Positions 1-7,549 of a DNA stretch of 7,549 nucleotides are shown here, one piece after another (the stretch's first letter is position 1; each line of letters opens with the position of its first letter). Source of the stretch: Actinomycetes bacterium (GTDB lineage Bacteria; Actinomycetota; CALGFH01). The stretch is from NCBI GenBank assembly GCA_030152105.1, contig JASLIH010000077.1, forward strand, positions 1 to 7,549, in the 5' to 3' direction. The position numbers and the translations under genes are program-made. Under the pieces are notes generated by a model. That model was not told the origin of the DNA and did not search any database. It saw nothing but the letters and a program-made list of their open reading frames with translations.

Positions 1-2456
1 CCGGCCTCCCTGGCCAGCGCCCGGGCCCGCTCGGCGGCGGCCTCGGCCTGGGTCAGCCGGCCCCTGGTCCAGTCCAGGTAGGCGAGCAGGTGCCAGGCCT
101 TGGCCAGGCCGAGCCGGTCGCCGAGGCGCTCGAAGGCGGCGATGGCCAGCTCGACCTCGTCGCGGCCCTCGCGCAGGAACTGCCGCGGGTCGTGCACGGC
201 GGTGATGCCGAGCCGGCCGATGGTGGCGTGCAGGGCCAGACCCTCGTCGCCGACCGCCGTGGCCGACCTGGCCAGCTCCTGGTAGGCCCTGGTCGCCTCG
301 GTGAGCTTGCCGTTGCTCTGCTGGGCCTCGGCCAGCGCCGGCAGTGACCGCAGGCGCAGAGGGTGGTCGGCCGGCAGCAGGCGGGCCGAACGGCCCAGCC
401 AGGCCTGGACGAGCCGGGTGTCGCCGCGGACGGCGGCCCGCTGGCCGGCGGCGGCGTAGCGCTCCCCAGCCCGCCGGGCCAGCTCGGTCGCCTGGTCGCC
501 GCCCGGGTCGAGCCGGGTCGCGTACCGGTAGGCCTCGTAGAAGTGGTGGCCGACGATCTCGTCGAACTGGCTGCGCCGGTCCTCGGTCTCCCGCTCCAGC
601 CAGTCGGCGTACCGCTCGTGCAGCTCGGCCCGGCGGTCGTCGGGCAGCCGCTCGTAGGCCACAGTCTTGATGGTGGCGTGCCGGAACCGGTAGCCAGGGC
701 CGCTGTTGGGAGGCAGCGGCGCCGAGGTCGGGCCGTGGTCGGCGCGGATCAGGTCGTGGCGGACCAGCTCCTGGAGCCCGGCGGTGAGGTCGGCCGCCGC
801 GCTGCCGGGGTGGAGGGCCTCGACGTCGCCCAGGTGGAACTGCTGGCCGACGACCGCCGCCGGCTCGATCACCGCCCGGCCGCGGGGGCCGAGCCGGTCC
901 AGGCGGGCCAGCAGCAGGGCGTGGATGGAGGTCGGCACCGTCGGGGCCCGCCGGCCGGCTGTCTCCTCGGGCTCGGCGGTGAGCGTCCAGCGGCCGTCGG
1001 CCGCTCCGAGCCGGCCCTCGTCCCGAAGGTTGCTGACCAGCTCCTCGACCAGCAGCGGGAAGCCCTGGGCCCACTCGCTGACGTGGGCATGGACGGCCTG
1101 GTCGACGCGGCCGCCGAGCAGGTGGACGACCAGCTGCTCGCCCTCCCGCTCGGGCAGGGGGGAGAGCAGGAACGACAGGATGTTGGCCTTGCCGCCCGGC
1201 CACTGGGCCCGGCGCGAGAACAGCTCGTCCGGCCGGGCCATGCACAGCAGCATCAACGGGGCGTCGGCGTACTCGGCCACGTGCTCGACGGCGTCGAGCA
1301 GGATCGGGTGGGCCCACTGGAGGTCGTCGATGACCAGCACCAGCGGGCGGCGGCGGGCCAATGTCTCCAGCAGCCGCTCCAGCGCCCAGAAGGTGTCCTC
1401 GGGCAGGCCGGCGTCCTGGCCGAAGCCGAGGAGCTGGGCGATCCGCTCGGTGACCAGGCTGCCCCGCTCCACCCCGGCCAGCAGCTCGGCCAGCCGGGCC
1501 CTCGCCTGCTCGGGCGAGTCGTCGGGCGCGATCCCGGCCGCCTGGCGGACGACCTCGACCATCGGCCACATGGTCACACTGTCCCCGAAGGCCGGGCAGT
1601 GGCCGCGCAGGACGCTGGCCTGGTCGCCGAGGCCGGCCACGAACTCGTCGACCAGCCGGGACTTCCCCACCCCGGCCGAGCCGAGCACGCTGACCAGGTG
1701 GCAGGCGCCCTCGGCGGCCGCCCGCTCGAACAGCTGCTGGAGCAGCTGCTGCTCGCGGCCCCGCCCGACCATGGGCGCGATCGGCCGCCGGGCCCGGCCG
1801 GGGCGGTCGGGGAGCACCTCCAGCAGCCGCCAGACGTTCTGCGGCTCGGCTGTCCCCTTGACCGTCAGCGGCCCGGCCGGCTCGGCCTTGACCGCGTCGA
1901 CGACCAGCCGGTAGGTCTCCTCGCCGAGCAGGATCTCGCCGGCCCCGGCCAGCTCCTCGAACCGCTTGGCCAGGTTGACGGGCGTGCCGGTGAGCTCCTC
2001 CTCCAGGGTGCCGGCGTCGCGGACCAGCACGTTGCCGGTGTTGATGCCGAGGCGCACGTGGAACTCGAGGCCGCGCTGCTCGCGCACCTCCTTGGCAAGC
2101 TCGTCCAGGGCGGTGCGGAGCTCGCCGGCGGCCCGCACGGCCCGCAGGGCGTCGTCCTCGTGCAGCTCGCGGACGCCGAAGGCGGCCATGAAGCCGTCGC
2201 CGTGCCGTTTGCCGACGCTGGCCCCCCGGTCGCCGAGGGCCCGGCGGACGGCCTGGCCGTAGCGGTCGAGGAGCCGCTGCATCGGGAGCGGGTCCAGCTC
2301 TCGCTCCAGCTCGGTCGACTTGACCACGTCGCAGAAGACCACGGTGACGATCCGGAACTCCTGGGTGGTGGCCCGGGCCGTGAGCCGGTGGCCGCACTCG
2401 GGGCAGAACCTGGGCTGGTCGACCAGGCCGTTACCGCAGTTCGGACAAGTCGTCAT
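1..2456 (-). CDS. Zinc-ribbon / class III nucleotide cyclase / AAA (STAND-type) ATPase signalling protein, C-terminus cut off by the window edge
   Basis: The frame is open from an ATG at 2456 to the left edge (818 codons, no stop), so the C-terminus is missing. In order: a zinc ribbon with Cys4, Cys7, Cys18 and Cys21 (CPNC, CPEC); a class III adenylate/guanylate cyclase domain at about 34-190; a P-loop ATPase from about 228; a helical region from about 590 that looks TPR-like. Cyclase metal-binding Asp43 (FCDVVKST) and Asp87 (HGDGFMAAFG) are present, as are Lys83 in the usual base-selecting position and the transition-state pair Asn161/Arg165 (VNLAKR). The second base-selecting residue is not a clear Asp (Glu154 is nearby), so ATP rather than GTP as substrate is inferred. 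Walker A is GSAGVGKS (259-266) and Walker B is LVIDDLQW (about 374-381). Large proteins of this plan are common in Actinobacteria and are thought to couple sensing to cAMP synthesis or to protein scaffolding; the signal here is unknown. The ATG is chosen because the zinc ribbon starts at residue 4 and no other start lies just upstream. No signal peptide is seen, so it is probably cytoplasmic. Confidence 0.9.
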   Translation of the reverse strand, partial: MTTCPNCGNGLVDQPRFCPECGHRLTARATTQEFRIVTVVFCDVVKSTELERELDPLPMQRLLDRYGQAVRRALGDRGASVGKRHGDGFMAAFGVRELHEDDALRAVRAAGELRTALDELAKEVREQRGLEFHVRLGINTGNVLVRDAGTLEEELTGTPVNLAKRFEELAGAGEILLGEETYRLVVDAVKAEPAGPLTVKGTAEPQNVWRLLEVLPDRPGRARRPIAPMVGRGREQQLLQQLFERAAAEGACHLVSVLGSAGVGKSRLVDEFVAGLGDQASVLRGHCPAFGDSVTMWPMVEVVRQAAGIAPDDSPEQARARLAELLAGVERGSLVTERIAQLLGFGQDAGLPEDTFWALERLLETLARRRPLVLVIDDLQWAHPILLDAVEHVAEYADAPLMLLCMARPDELFSRRAQWPGGKANILSFLLSPLPEREGEQLVVHLLGGRVDQAVHAHVSEWAQGFPLLVEELVSNLRDEGRLGAADGRWTLTAEPEETAGRRAPTVPTSIHALLLARLDRLGPRGRAVIEPAAVVGQQFHLGDVEALHPGSAAADLTAGLQELVRHDLIRADHGPTSAPLPPNSGPGYRFRHATIKTVAYERLPDDRRAELHERYADWLERETEDRRSQFDEIVGHHFYEAYRYATRLDPGGDQATELARRAGERYAAAGQRAAVRGDTRLVQAWLGRSARLLPADHPLRLRSLPALAEAQQSNGKLTEATRAYQELARSATAVGDEGLALHATIGRLGITAVHDPRQFLREGRDEVELAIAAFERLGDRLGLAKAWHLLAYLDWTRGRLTQAEAAAERARALAREA

Positions 2457-2469
2457 GCGAGTGAGTATA
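2457..2469 (-). promoter_or_regulatory. Candidate leaderless promoter (-10 TATACT) of the cyclase-ATPase gene
   Basis: On the minus strand TATACT (2469-2464) matches the TANNNT -10 element. It is followed by 7 bases and then the ATG at 2456. That spacing would place the transcription start on or next to the A of the ATG. No purine-rich Shine-Dalgarno sequence precedes this ATG, which agrees with leaderless translation, common in Actinobacteria. No good -35 hexamer is seen at the usual distance. The call is an inference from motif and spacing. Confidence 0.45.
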
Positions 2470-2485
2470 TGGACGAGCAGGCACC

Positions 2486-2511
2486 GGAACCGTCCTGTTG
2501 GTGACAGTTCC
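2486..2511. repeat. 26-bp imperfect inverted repeat, GGAAC-N16-GTTCC, in the divergent spacer
   Basis: GGAAC at 2486-2490 and its reverse complement GTTCC at 2507-2511 are separated by 16 bases. The arms extend to 7 bp with one mismatch (GGAACCG against GGAACTG). Read on either strand it gives GGAAC-N16-GTT, which resembles promoters of ECF sigma factors of the SigE/SigH/SigR type (GGAAC/T about 15-19 bp before GTT). It could be a dyad operator, a pair of back-to-back ECF promoters serving both flanking genes, or chance. The arms are too far apart and too short for a transcription terminator. Confidence 0.35.
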
Positions 2512-2564
2512 AGCAAGCGGCTCGATCGTCAGGAATTCGGGTACTCGAAACGGCGGCCGCTGGC

Positions 2565-2570
2565 TAGGCT
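2565..2570 (+). promoter_or_regulatory. Possible -10 element (TAGGCT) of the small plus-strand gene
   Basis: TAGGCT fits TANNNT and would start transcription near 2577, giving a leader of about 27 nt that includes the ribosome binding site at 2592-2597. No convincing -35 hexamer lies 16-18 bp upstream. Support is weak. Confidence 0.2.
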
Positions 2571-2591
2571 GTGGGTGGGAAGACCAAGAGC

Positions 2592-2597
2592 GAGGAG
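2592..2597 (+). promoter_or_regulatory. Ribosome binding site GAGGAG fixing the GTG start at 2604
   Basis: GAGGAG ends 6 bases before the GTG at 2604. This is a near-ideal Shine-Dalgarno match and spacing. It is the main evidence that the plus-strand frame is a translated gene and starts at this GTG. Confidence 0.6.
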
Positions 2598-2603
2598 TGA
2601 GCG

Positions 2604-3218
2604 GTGGCGCCGGAGCGCAAGCGGAGTGCGCGGGACTACGAGCAGGCGCTGAAGCGCCAGGAGCTGGCCGCCGGCCGGGCCCTGGTCCAAGCCCTTCCCG
2701 CGGAGGGGCCGCCGGGGGCACGCGAGCTGGCCGCGGCCAAGCGGGTGCTCACCCAGGCCCTGTTCGAGCTGCGGCGCCTCGGCCGCGACCTCGACGAGCA
2801 GATCGACGGCCTCCGTTCCCGGCAGCCGGGGCCGGCCCGGTCAAGCCAGGGCACCCAGGGCCGCCCGGCCCCGCCGCGTGGCGCCGGCCCTGGAGAGCTG
2901 GACCGGTTCGAGGCGGTGCGCAATGCCGTCGAGGAGGTCGCCGAACGCTGGGAGGGCCGCCGCGACCAGCTGGGCGCCGAACTGGACCGCCGCCAGCCCG
3001 GCCACCGGCAAGGGAAAGAGCGCCGGGCGGGTCAGCCGCAGCCCCGGAAGGGCGGGGGGCGGGACGGGCAGCCTCGCGGAGGCAGGGAGCGCGCCCGCGG
3101 TGACGGAAGTGGCCGCGAACGGGCCAGGGGCCGAGACGAGGTCAGGAACCGACGGGGCGCTGCTCCCGCTCGGCCAGGACAACCTCGATCCCCCCGGTCA
3201 CGTCGTTCACCAGGTTGA
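2604..3218 (+). CDS. Small hypothetical protein with charged helices and an Arg/Gly-rich tail
   Basis: I do not recognise this 204-aa protein. It begins with GTG after a good GAGGAG site. Residues about 7-72 are predicted helical and charged (for example DYEQALKRQELAAGRALVQA), followed by a Pro/Gly/Ser linker. A second charged helix, possibly coiled-coil, spans about 98-131 (ELDRFEAVRNAVEEVAERWE). From about 132 to the end the protein is low-complexity, rich in Arg, Gly, Gln and Pro, and very basic. No signal peptide, membrane segment or catalytic motif is visible. Third-position G/C is strong through about residue 130; the tail has more codons atypical of its neighbours (AGG, CGA, GGA, CGT). 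The last 77 bp lie antisense to the 3' end of the DUF3566 gene. The N-terminal two thirds is probably a real gene; the tail may be true coding sequence or a readthrough caused by a frameshift or lost stop. A nucleic-acid-binding role for the basic tail is only a guess. Confidence 0.6.
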   Translation: MAPERKRSARDYEQALKRQELAAGRALVQALPAEGPPGARELAAAKRVLTQALFELRRLGRDLDEQIDGLRSRQPGPARSSQGTQGRPAPPRGAGPGELDRFEAVRNAVEEVAERWEGRRDQLGAELDRRQPGHRQGKERRAGQPQPRKGGGRDGQPRGGRERARGDGSGRERARGRDEVRNRRGAAPARPGQPRSPRSRRSPG

Positions 3219-3576
3219 ACAGCAGGGTCAGGAGCACGGTGACGATGCTCCACACGACCACGCCGAGCAGCCCGATGAACGCGTACCACCGGAACACGGC
3301 GCCGGCGGGGAAGCCGACCTCGAGGTTGAAGTTGAGCGCGAACTCGGTCACGGACTGGAACACGCCCATGTTGACCAGCACGAACCAGATGACCGCGAAC
3401 ACCAGCAGGCTGATCAGCATCAGGCAGAAGTAGAAGACGACCGAGAACTTCAGCACCGACCAGGGATCGAGCCGGCGCAGGACCAGCCGCGCCCGCCGGT
3501 CGACGGCCGGCGCCATACCGGAGGCCGCCGAGCGCGGCAGGGGCCGCGTCTGCACCTGCGGGTACTGGCTGGACAT
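3142..3576 (-). CDS. DUF3566 domain-containing membrane protein (Rv0007-type), downstream of gyrA
   Basis: A 144-aa protein with a short, basic, probably cytoplasmic N-terminus (about 1-40), a conserved RLDPWSVLKFSVVFYF entry into the first membrane helix (about 43-69), a loop (about 70-96), a second membrane helix (about 97-123, including FIGLLGVVVWSIVTVLL), and a polar tail with VNDVTGGIEVVL. This layout and position directly after gyrA are typical of DUF3566 proteins of Actinobacteria, such as M. tuberculosis Rv0007. Several relatives have a longer disordered N-terminal extension; here it is short. The family's role is unknown. The ATG lies 3 bp after the gyrA stop, and its ribosome binding site is within gyrA, so it should be co-transcribed and probably translationally coupled with gyrA. 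Its 3' end overlaps the convergent small gene by 77 bp. Confidence 0.92.
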   Translation of the reverse strand: MSSQYPQVQTRPLPRSAASGMAPAVDRRARLVLRRLDPWSVLKFSVVFYFCLMLISLLVFAVIWFVLVNMGVFQSVTEFALNFNLEVGFPAGAVFRWYAFIGLLGVVVWSIVTVLLTLLFNLVNDVTGGIEVVLAEREQRPVGS

Positions 3577-3579
3577 TGA

Positions 3580-6012
3580 CTACTCCTCGTCCTTGACGAC
3601 CGGGGCCACGGCGACGACCCGGCCACTCGTCCTGGCGAGTCGCATGATGCGCACACCTTGGGTCGCCCTGCCAGCCCGGCGGACCTCGTTGACGCGCGTC
3701 CGGATGATCTGCCCGGCATCGGTGATGAGGAAGATGTCGTCCTCGTCCTGCACGACGTGGGCGCCGGCGATGAAGCCGCGGGCCTCGGTCAGCTCGGCGG
3801 TCTTGACCCCCTGGATGCCCCGGCCCTTGCGCGTGTACTGCTCCAGCGGGGTGCGCTTGCCGTAGCCGGCGTCGGTGACCACCAGCAGGTCGGCGTTCGA
3901 CCGGACCACCTCCATGGCCAGCACCTGGTCCTCGCGCTTGAGCCGCATGGCGGTCACGCCGCTCGTCTGCCTTCCCATCGGGCGCACATGCGACTCGCTG
4001 AAGCGGACGGCCATGCCCTTGCGTGAGACGAAGAGGAGGTCGTCCTCGCCCGAGGTGAGCTTGACTCCGATGAGCTCATCGTCGCCTCGCAGGTTGATGG
4101 CGATCAGTCCAACCCTCGGCGAGTCGTACTCGCTAAGGGCGGTCTTCTTGACCATGCCGTTCTTGGTACCCAGGACAAGGAACTTACCATCGTCGTAGTC
4201 GTCCAGGTCGAGCACTGCTGCGATCTTCTCGTCCGGCTGGAATGTCGCTCCTGGGACGTTGGCCACATAGGTGCCGCGGGCGTTCTTGGCCGCCTCGGGC
4301 AGCTCGTGGACCTTCACCCGGTAGACCCGGCCCTTGTTGGTGAAGAACAGCACCCAGTGGTGGGTGTTGGTGATGGCCAGGAACTGGACGATGTCGTCCT
4401 CTTTGAGGTTGGCTCCCCGGACCCCGCGGCCGCCGCGGTTCTGGGCCCGGTAGTCGCCGAGGGCGACCCGCTTCACATAGCCGGTCCTGGTCACGGTGAC
4501 CACCACCGGCTCGGCCGCGATCAGGTCCTCGATCGACAGCTCCCCCTCGTCGGGCCGGATCTCGGTCCGCCGGGGGTCGGCGAAGCGCCGCTTCACCTCG
4601 AGCAGCTCGTCCTTGACGATGCCGCGCACCTTGGAGGGGTCGTCGAGGATGGCCTGGAGCTCGGCGATCTTGGTCTGGAGCTCGGCGTACTCCTCCTGGA
4701 GCTTGCGGCGCTCCAGGGCGGCCAGCCGGCGCAGCTGCATGTCCAGGATGGCGGTGGCCTGGAGCTCCGAGAGCGAGTAGCGCTCCATCAGCTGGGTCCG
4801 GGCGACGTCGGCCGACTCGGCGTTGCGGATGAGGTTGATGACCTCGTCGAGGTGGTCCAGGGCGATCAGCAGGCCCTCGAGGATGTGGGCCCGCTCCTGG
4901 GCCTTGCGCAGCTCGTAGCGGGTCCGGCGGACGACGACGGTGACCTGGTGGGCGATGTAGTGCGACAGCATCTCGCCCAGGTTGAGCACCCGGGGGACGC
5001 CGTCGACCAGGGCCAGCATGATCACTCCGAAGCTGTCCTGGAGCTGGGTGTGCTTGTAGAGCTGGTTGAGCACAACCTGGGGGACGGCGTCGCGGCGGCA
5101 CTCGACGACGAGGCGGGTGCCTTCCTTGTTGGACTCGTTGGCGATGTCCACGATGCCGCTCAGGCGGCCCTCGCGGACCAGGTCGCGGATGCGGATCAGC
5201 AGGCGGTCGCCCGAGACCTGGTAGGGCAGCTCGGTGACGACCAGGCGCTGGCCGCCGCGGTTGTTCTCCTCGATGCGGACCTTGGACCGGACCCGGATGG
5301 AGCCGCGTCCGGTCAGCAGGGCGTCGCGGATCCCCGCGTTGCCCATGATCGAGGCGCCGGTGGGGAAGTCGGGGCCCTTTACCCAGCGGAGCAGGTCCTC
5401 GCTCGTCAGCTCCGGGTTGTCGATCAGGGCCACGGTGGCGTCGATGACCTCGCCCAGGTTGTGGGGCGGGATCTTGGTCGCCATGCCGACGGCAATGCCC
5501 TCCGACCCGTTGGCCAGAAGGTTGGGGAACCGGGCGGGCAGGACCACCGGCTCCTGGCTCTCGTTGTCATAGTTCGGCGTGAAGTCGACGGTCTCCTTGT
5601 CGATGTCACGCAGCAGCTCCATGGCCAGGGCGTTCAGCCGGGCCTCGGTGTACCGCATGGCCGCCGGCTCGTCCCCGTCGGCGGTGCCGAAGTTGCCCTG
5701 GCCGTCGATCAGGGGATAGCGGGAGGCAAAGTCCTGCCCGAGGCGCACCATCGCGTCGTAGACGGCGGTGTCGCTGTGGGGGTGGTACTTGCCCAGCACC
5801 GAGCCGACGATGTACGCCGACTTGCGGCGGCCGTTCGGGGGCCGCACCCCCTCCTCGTTCGCGCCCCAGAGGATGCGCCGGTGCACCGGCTTGAGCCCGT
5901 CCCGCACGTCCGGCAGCGCCCGGGCCACGATCACGCTCATCGCGTAGTCGAGGAACGAGCGCTGCATCTCCTCTTCGATCTCGATCGGCTCGATCCGTCG
6001 GGCGTCAGGCAC
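3580..6012 (-). CDS. gyrA: DNA gyrase subunit A
   Basis: An 810-aa protein, close to but slightly shorter than the usual length, that breaks and rejoins DNA as part of the A2B2 gyrase introducing negative supercoils. The N-terminus has the usual LDYAMSVIVARALPDVRDGL. Catalytic Arg120-Tyr121 lies in AAMRYTEARL; the intercalating Ile is in NGSEGIAVGMAT; a helical exit-gate region follows at about 345-480. The C-terminal beta-pinwheel from about 495 carries a GyrA box, QNRGGRG (524-530), which supports gyrase rather than topoisomerase IV, and a second related stretch, QYTRKGRGIQG, from 725. The end is VVKDEE with no long acidic tail. In the quinolone region Thr82 and Asp86 match E. coli Ser83 and Asp87, but Ser80 replaces the normally conserved Gly81, and Tyr67 and Ser71 replace Arg68 and Asp72. 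The start is GTG at 6012, supported by an AAGGGG-type site upstream. It lies 41 bp after gyrB and 3 bp before the DUF3566 gene, in one apparent operon. Confidence 0.98.
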   Translation of the reverse strand: MPDARRIEPIEIEEEMQRSFLDYAMSVIVARALPDVRDGLKPVHRRILWGANEEGVRPPNGRRKSAYIVGSVLGKYHPHSDTAVYDAMVRLGQDFASRYPLIDGQGNFGTADGDEPAAMRYTEARLNALAMELLRDIDKETVDFTPNYDNESQEPVVLPARFPNLLANGSEGIAVGMATKIPPHNLGEVIDATVALIDNPELTSEDLLRWVKGPDFPTGASIMGNAGIRDALLTGRGSIRVRSKVRIEENNRGGQRLVVTELPYQVSGDRLLIRIRDLVREGRLSGIVDIANESNKEGTRLVVECRRDAVPQVVLNQLYKHTQLQDSFGVIMLALVDGVPRVLNLGEMLSHYIAHQVTVVVRRTRYELRKAQERAHILEGLLIALDHLDEVINLIRNAESADVARTQLMERYSLSELQATAILDMQLRRLAALERRKLQEEYAELQTKIAELQAILDDPSKVRGIVKDELLEVKRRFADPRRTEIRPDEGELSIEDLIAAEPVVVTVTRTGYVKRVALGDYRAQNRGGRGVRGANLKEDDIVQFLAITNTHHWVLFFTNKGRVYRVKVHELPEAAKNARGTYVANVPGATFQPDEKIAAVLDLDDYDDGKFLVLGTKNGMVKKTALSEYDSPRVGLIAINLRGDDELIGVKLTSGEDDLLFVSRKGMAVRFSESHVRPMGRQTSGVTAMRLKREDQVLAMEVVRSNADLLVVTDAGYGKRTPLEQYTRKGRGIQGVKTAELTEARGFIAGAHVVQDEDDIFLITDAGQIIRTRVNEVRRAGRATQGVRIMRLARTSGRVVAVAPVVKDEE
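3583..3588 (-). promoter_or_regulatory. Ribosome binding site of the DUF3566 gene, inside the end of gyrA
   Basis: The minus strand reads GAGGAG, then TAG (gyrA stop), TCA and ATG. GAGGAG also encodes the last two Glu residues of GyrA and lies 6 bases before the ATG. A ribosome finishing gyrA would stop over the initiation site of the next gene, so coupling is likely. Confidence 0.75.
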
Positions 6013-6022
6013 GGTGGTTAAT

Positions 6023-6028
6023 CCCCTT
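6023..6028 (-). promoter_or_regulatory. Ribosome binding site of gyrA
   Basis: In the 41-bp gyrB-gyrA gap the minus strand reads AAGGGG, ending about 10 bases before the GTG at 6012. It supports this GTG, in place of an ATG, as the gyrA start. Confidence 0.6.
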
Positions 6029-6053
6029 CTTCGGCGAAGCGTGGTGCGGAAGC

Positions 6054-7549
<1,496 letters not shown>

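Noticed and set aside
363..2504. Long plus-strand open frame of 713 codons
   Set aside because: It is antisense to the cyclase-ATPase gene, whose recognisable zinc ribbon, cyclase and P-loop motifs account for the region. The plus-strand product is low-complexity and resembles no family; long antisense frames are expected in such GC-rich DNA.
2457..2603. Possible tRNA gene, as often found near gyrA
   Set aside because: I found no acceptor-stem pairing or T-loop consensus here or in the other non-coding gap.
2841..3182. Minus-strand frame of 113 codons opposite the small unknown gene
   Set aside because: It has no ribosome binding site that I can see. The opposite plus-strand frame has a better start signal and codon pattern.
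4306..6021. Long plus-strand open frame of 571 codons
   Set aside because: It lies wholly opposite gyrA, and its product is a composition artefact rich in Val, Gly, Asp and Leu with no domain.
6029..6039. Small palindrome CTTCGGCGAAG between gyrB and gyrA
   Set aside because: The stem is only 4 bp and no T-run follows; it also lies inside an apparent operon, so a terminator is unlikely.

Overview
This 7.5-kb stretch of very GC-rich DNA looks chromosomal and actinobacterial. Nearly all coding sequence has strong G/C bias at third codon positions. The order gyrB, gyrA, DUF3566 membrane protein on the minus strand is the layout classically found beside the origin of replication in Actinomycetota, as in Mycobacterium tuberculosis, where Rv0007 follows gyrA. 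I cannot name a genus. Several divergent residues in normally invariant gyrase motifs suggest a poorly sampled lineage rather than a well-known genus.

Right part (about 3142-7549, minus strand, read right to left): the C-terminal three quarters of gyrB, a 41-bp gap, complete gyrA (810 aa), then after 3 bp a 144-aa two-helix DUF3566 protein. The ribosome binding site of this last gene lies inside the last codons of gyrA. The three genes look like one operon. GyrB supplies the ATPase and TOPRIM functions, and GyrA supplies the catalytic tyrosine and DNA wrapping, of DNA gyrase. The DUF3566 product is a small inner-membrane protein of unknown role.

Middle part (2604-3218, plus strand): a small gene of unknown function with a good ribosome binding site. 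It encodes two charged helical segments and an Arg/Gly-rich tail, and its 3' end overlaps the convergent DUF3566 gene by 77 bp.

Left part (1-2456, minus strand, running off the left edge): a large signalling protein with an N-terminal zinc ribbon, a class III nucleotide cyclase domain, a STAND/AAA-type ATPase and a helical, probably TPR, C-terminal region. It is divergently transcribed from the small gene across a 147-bp spacer. That spacer holds a -10-like TATACT placed for a leaderless transcript, and a 26-bp imperfect inverted repeat resembling ECF-type promoter elements in both directions.

The most notable observation is that both gyrase subunits differ from consensus at quinolone-resistance positions. 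GyrA has Ser where E. coli has Gly81, and GyrB has Asn where E. coli has Asp426. Beyond that the window is mostly ordinary housekeeping DNA, and I see no mobile element, CRISPR array, RNA gene or clear novel multigene system.
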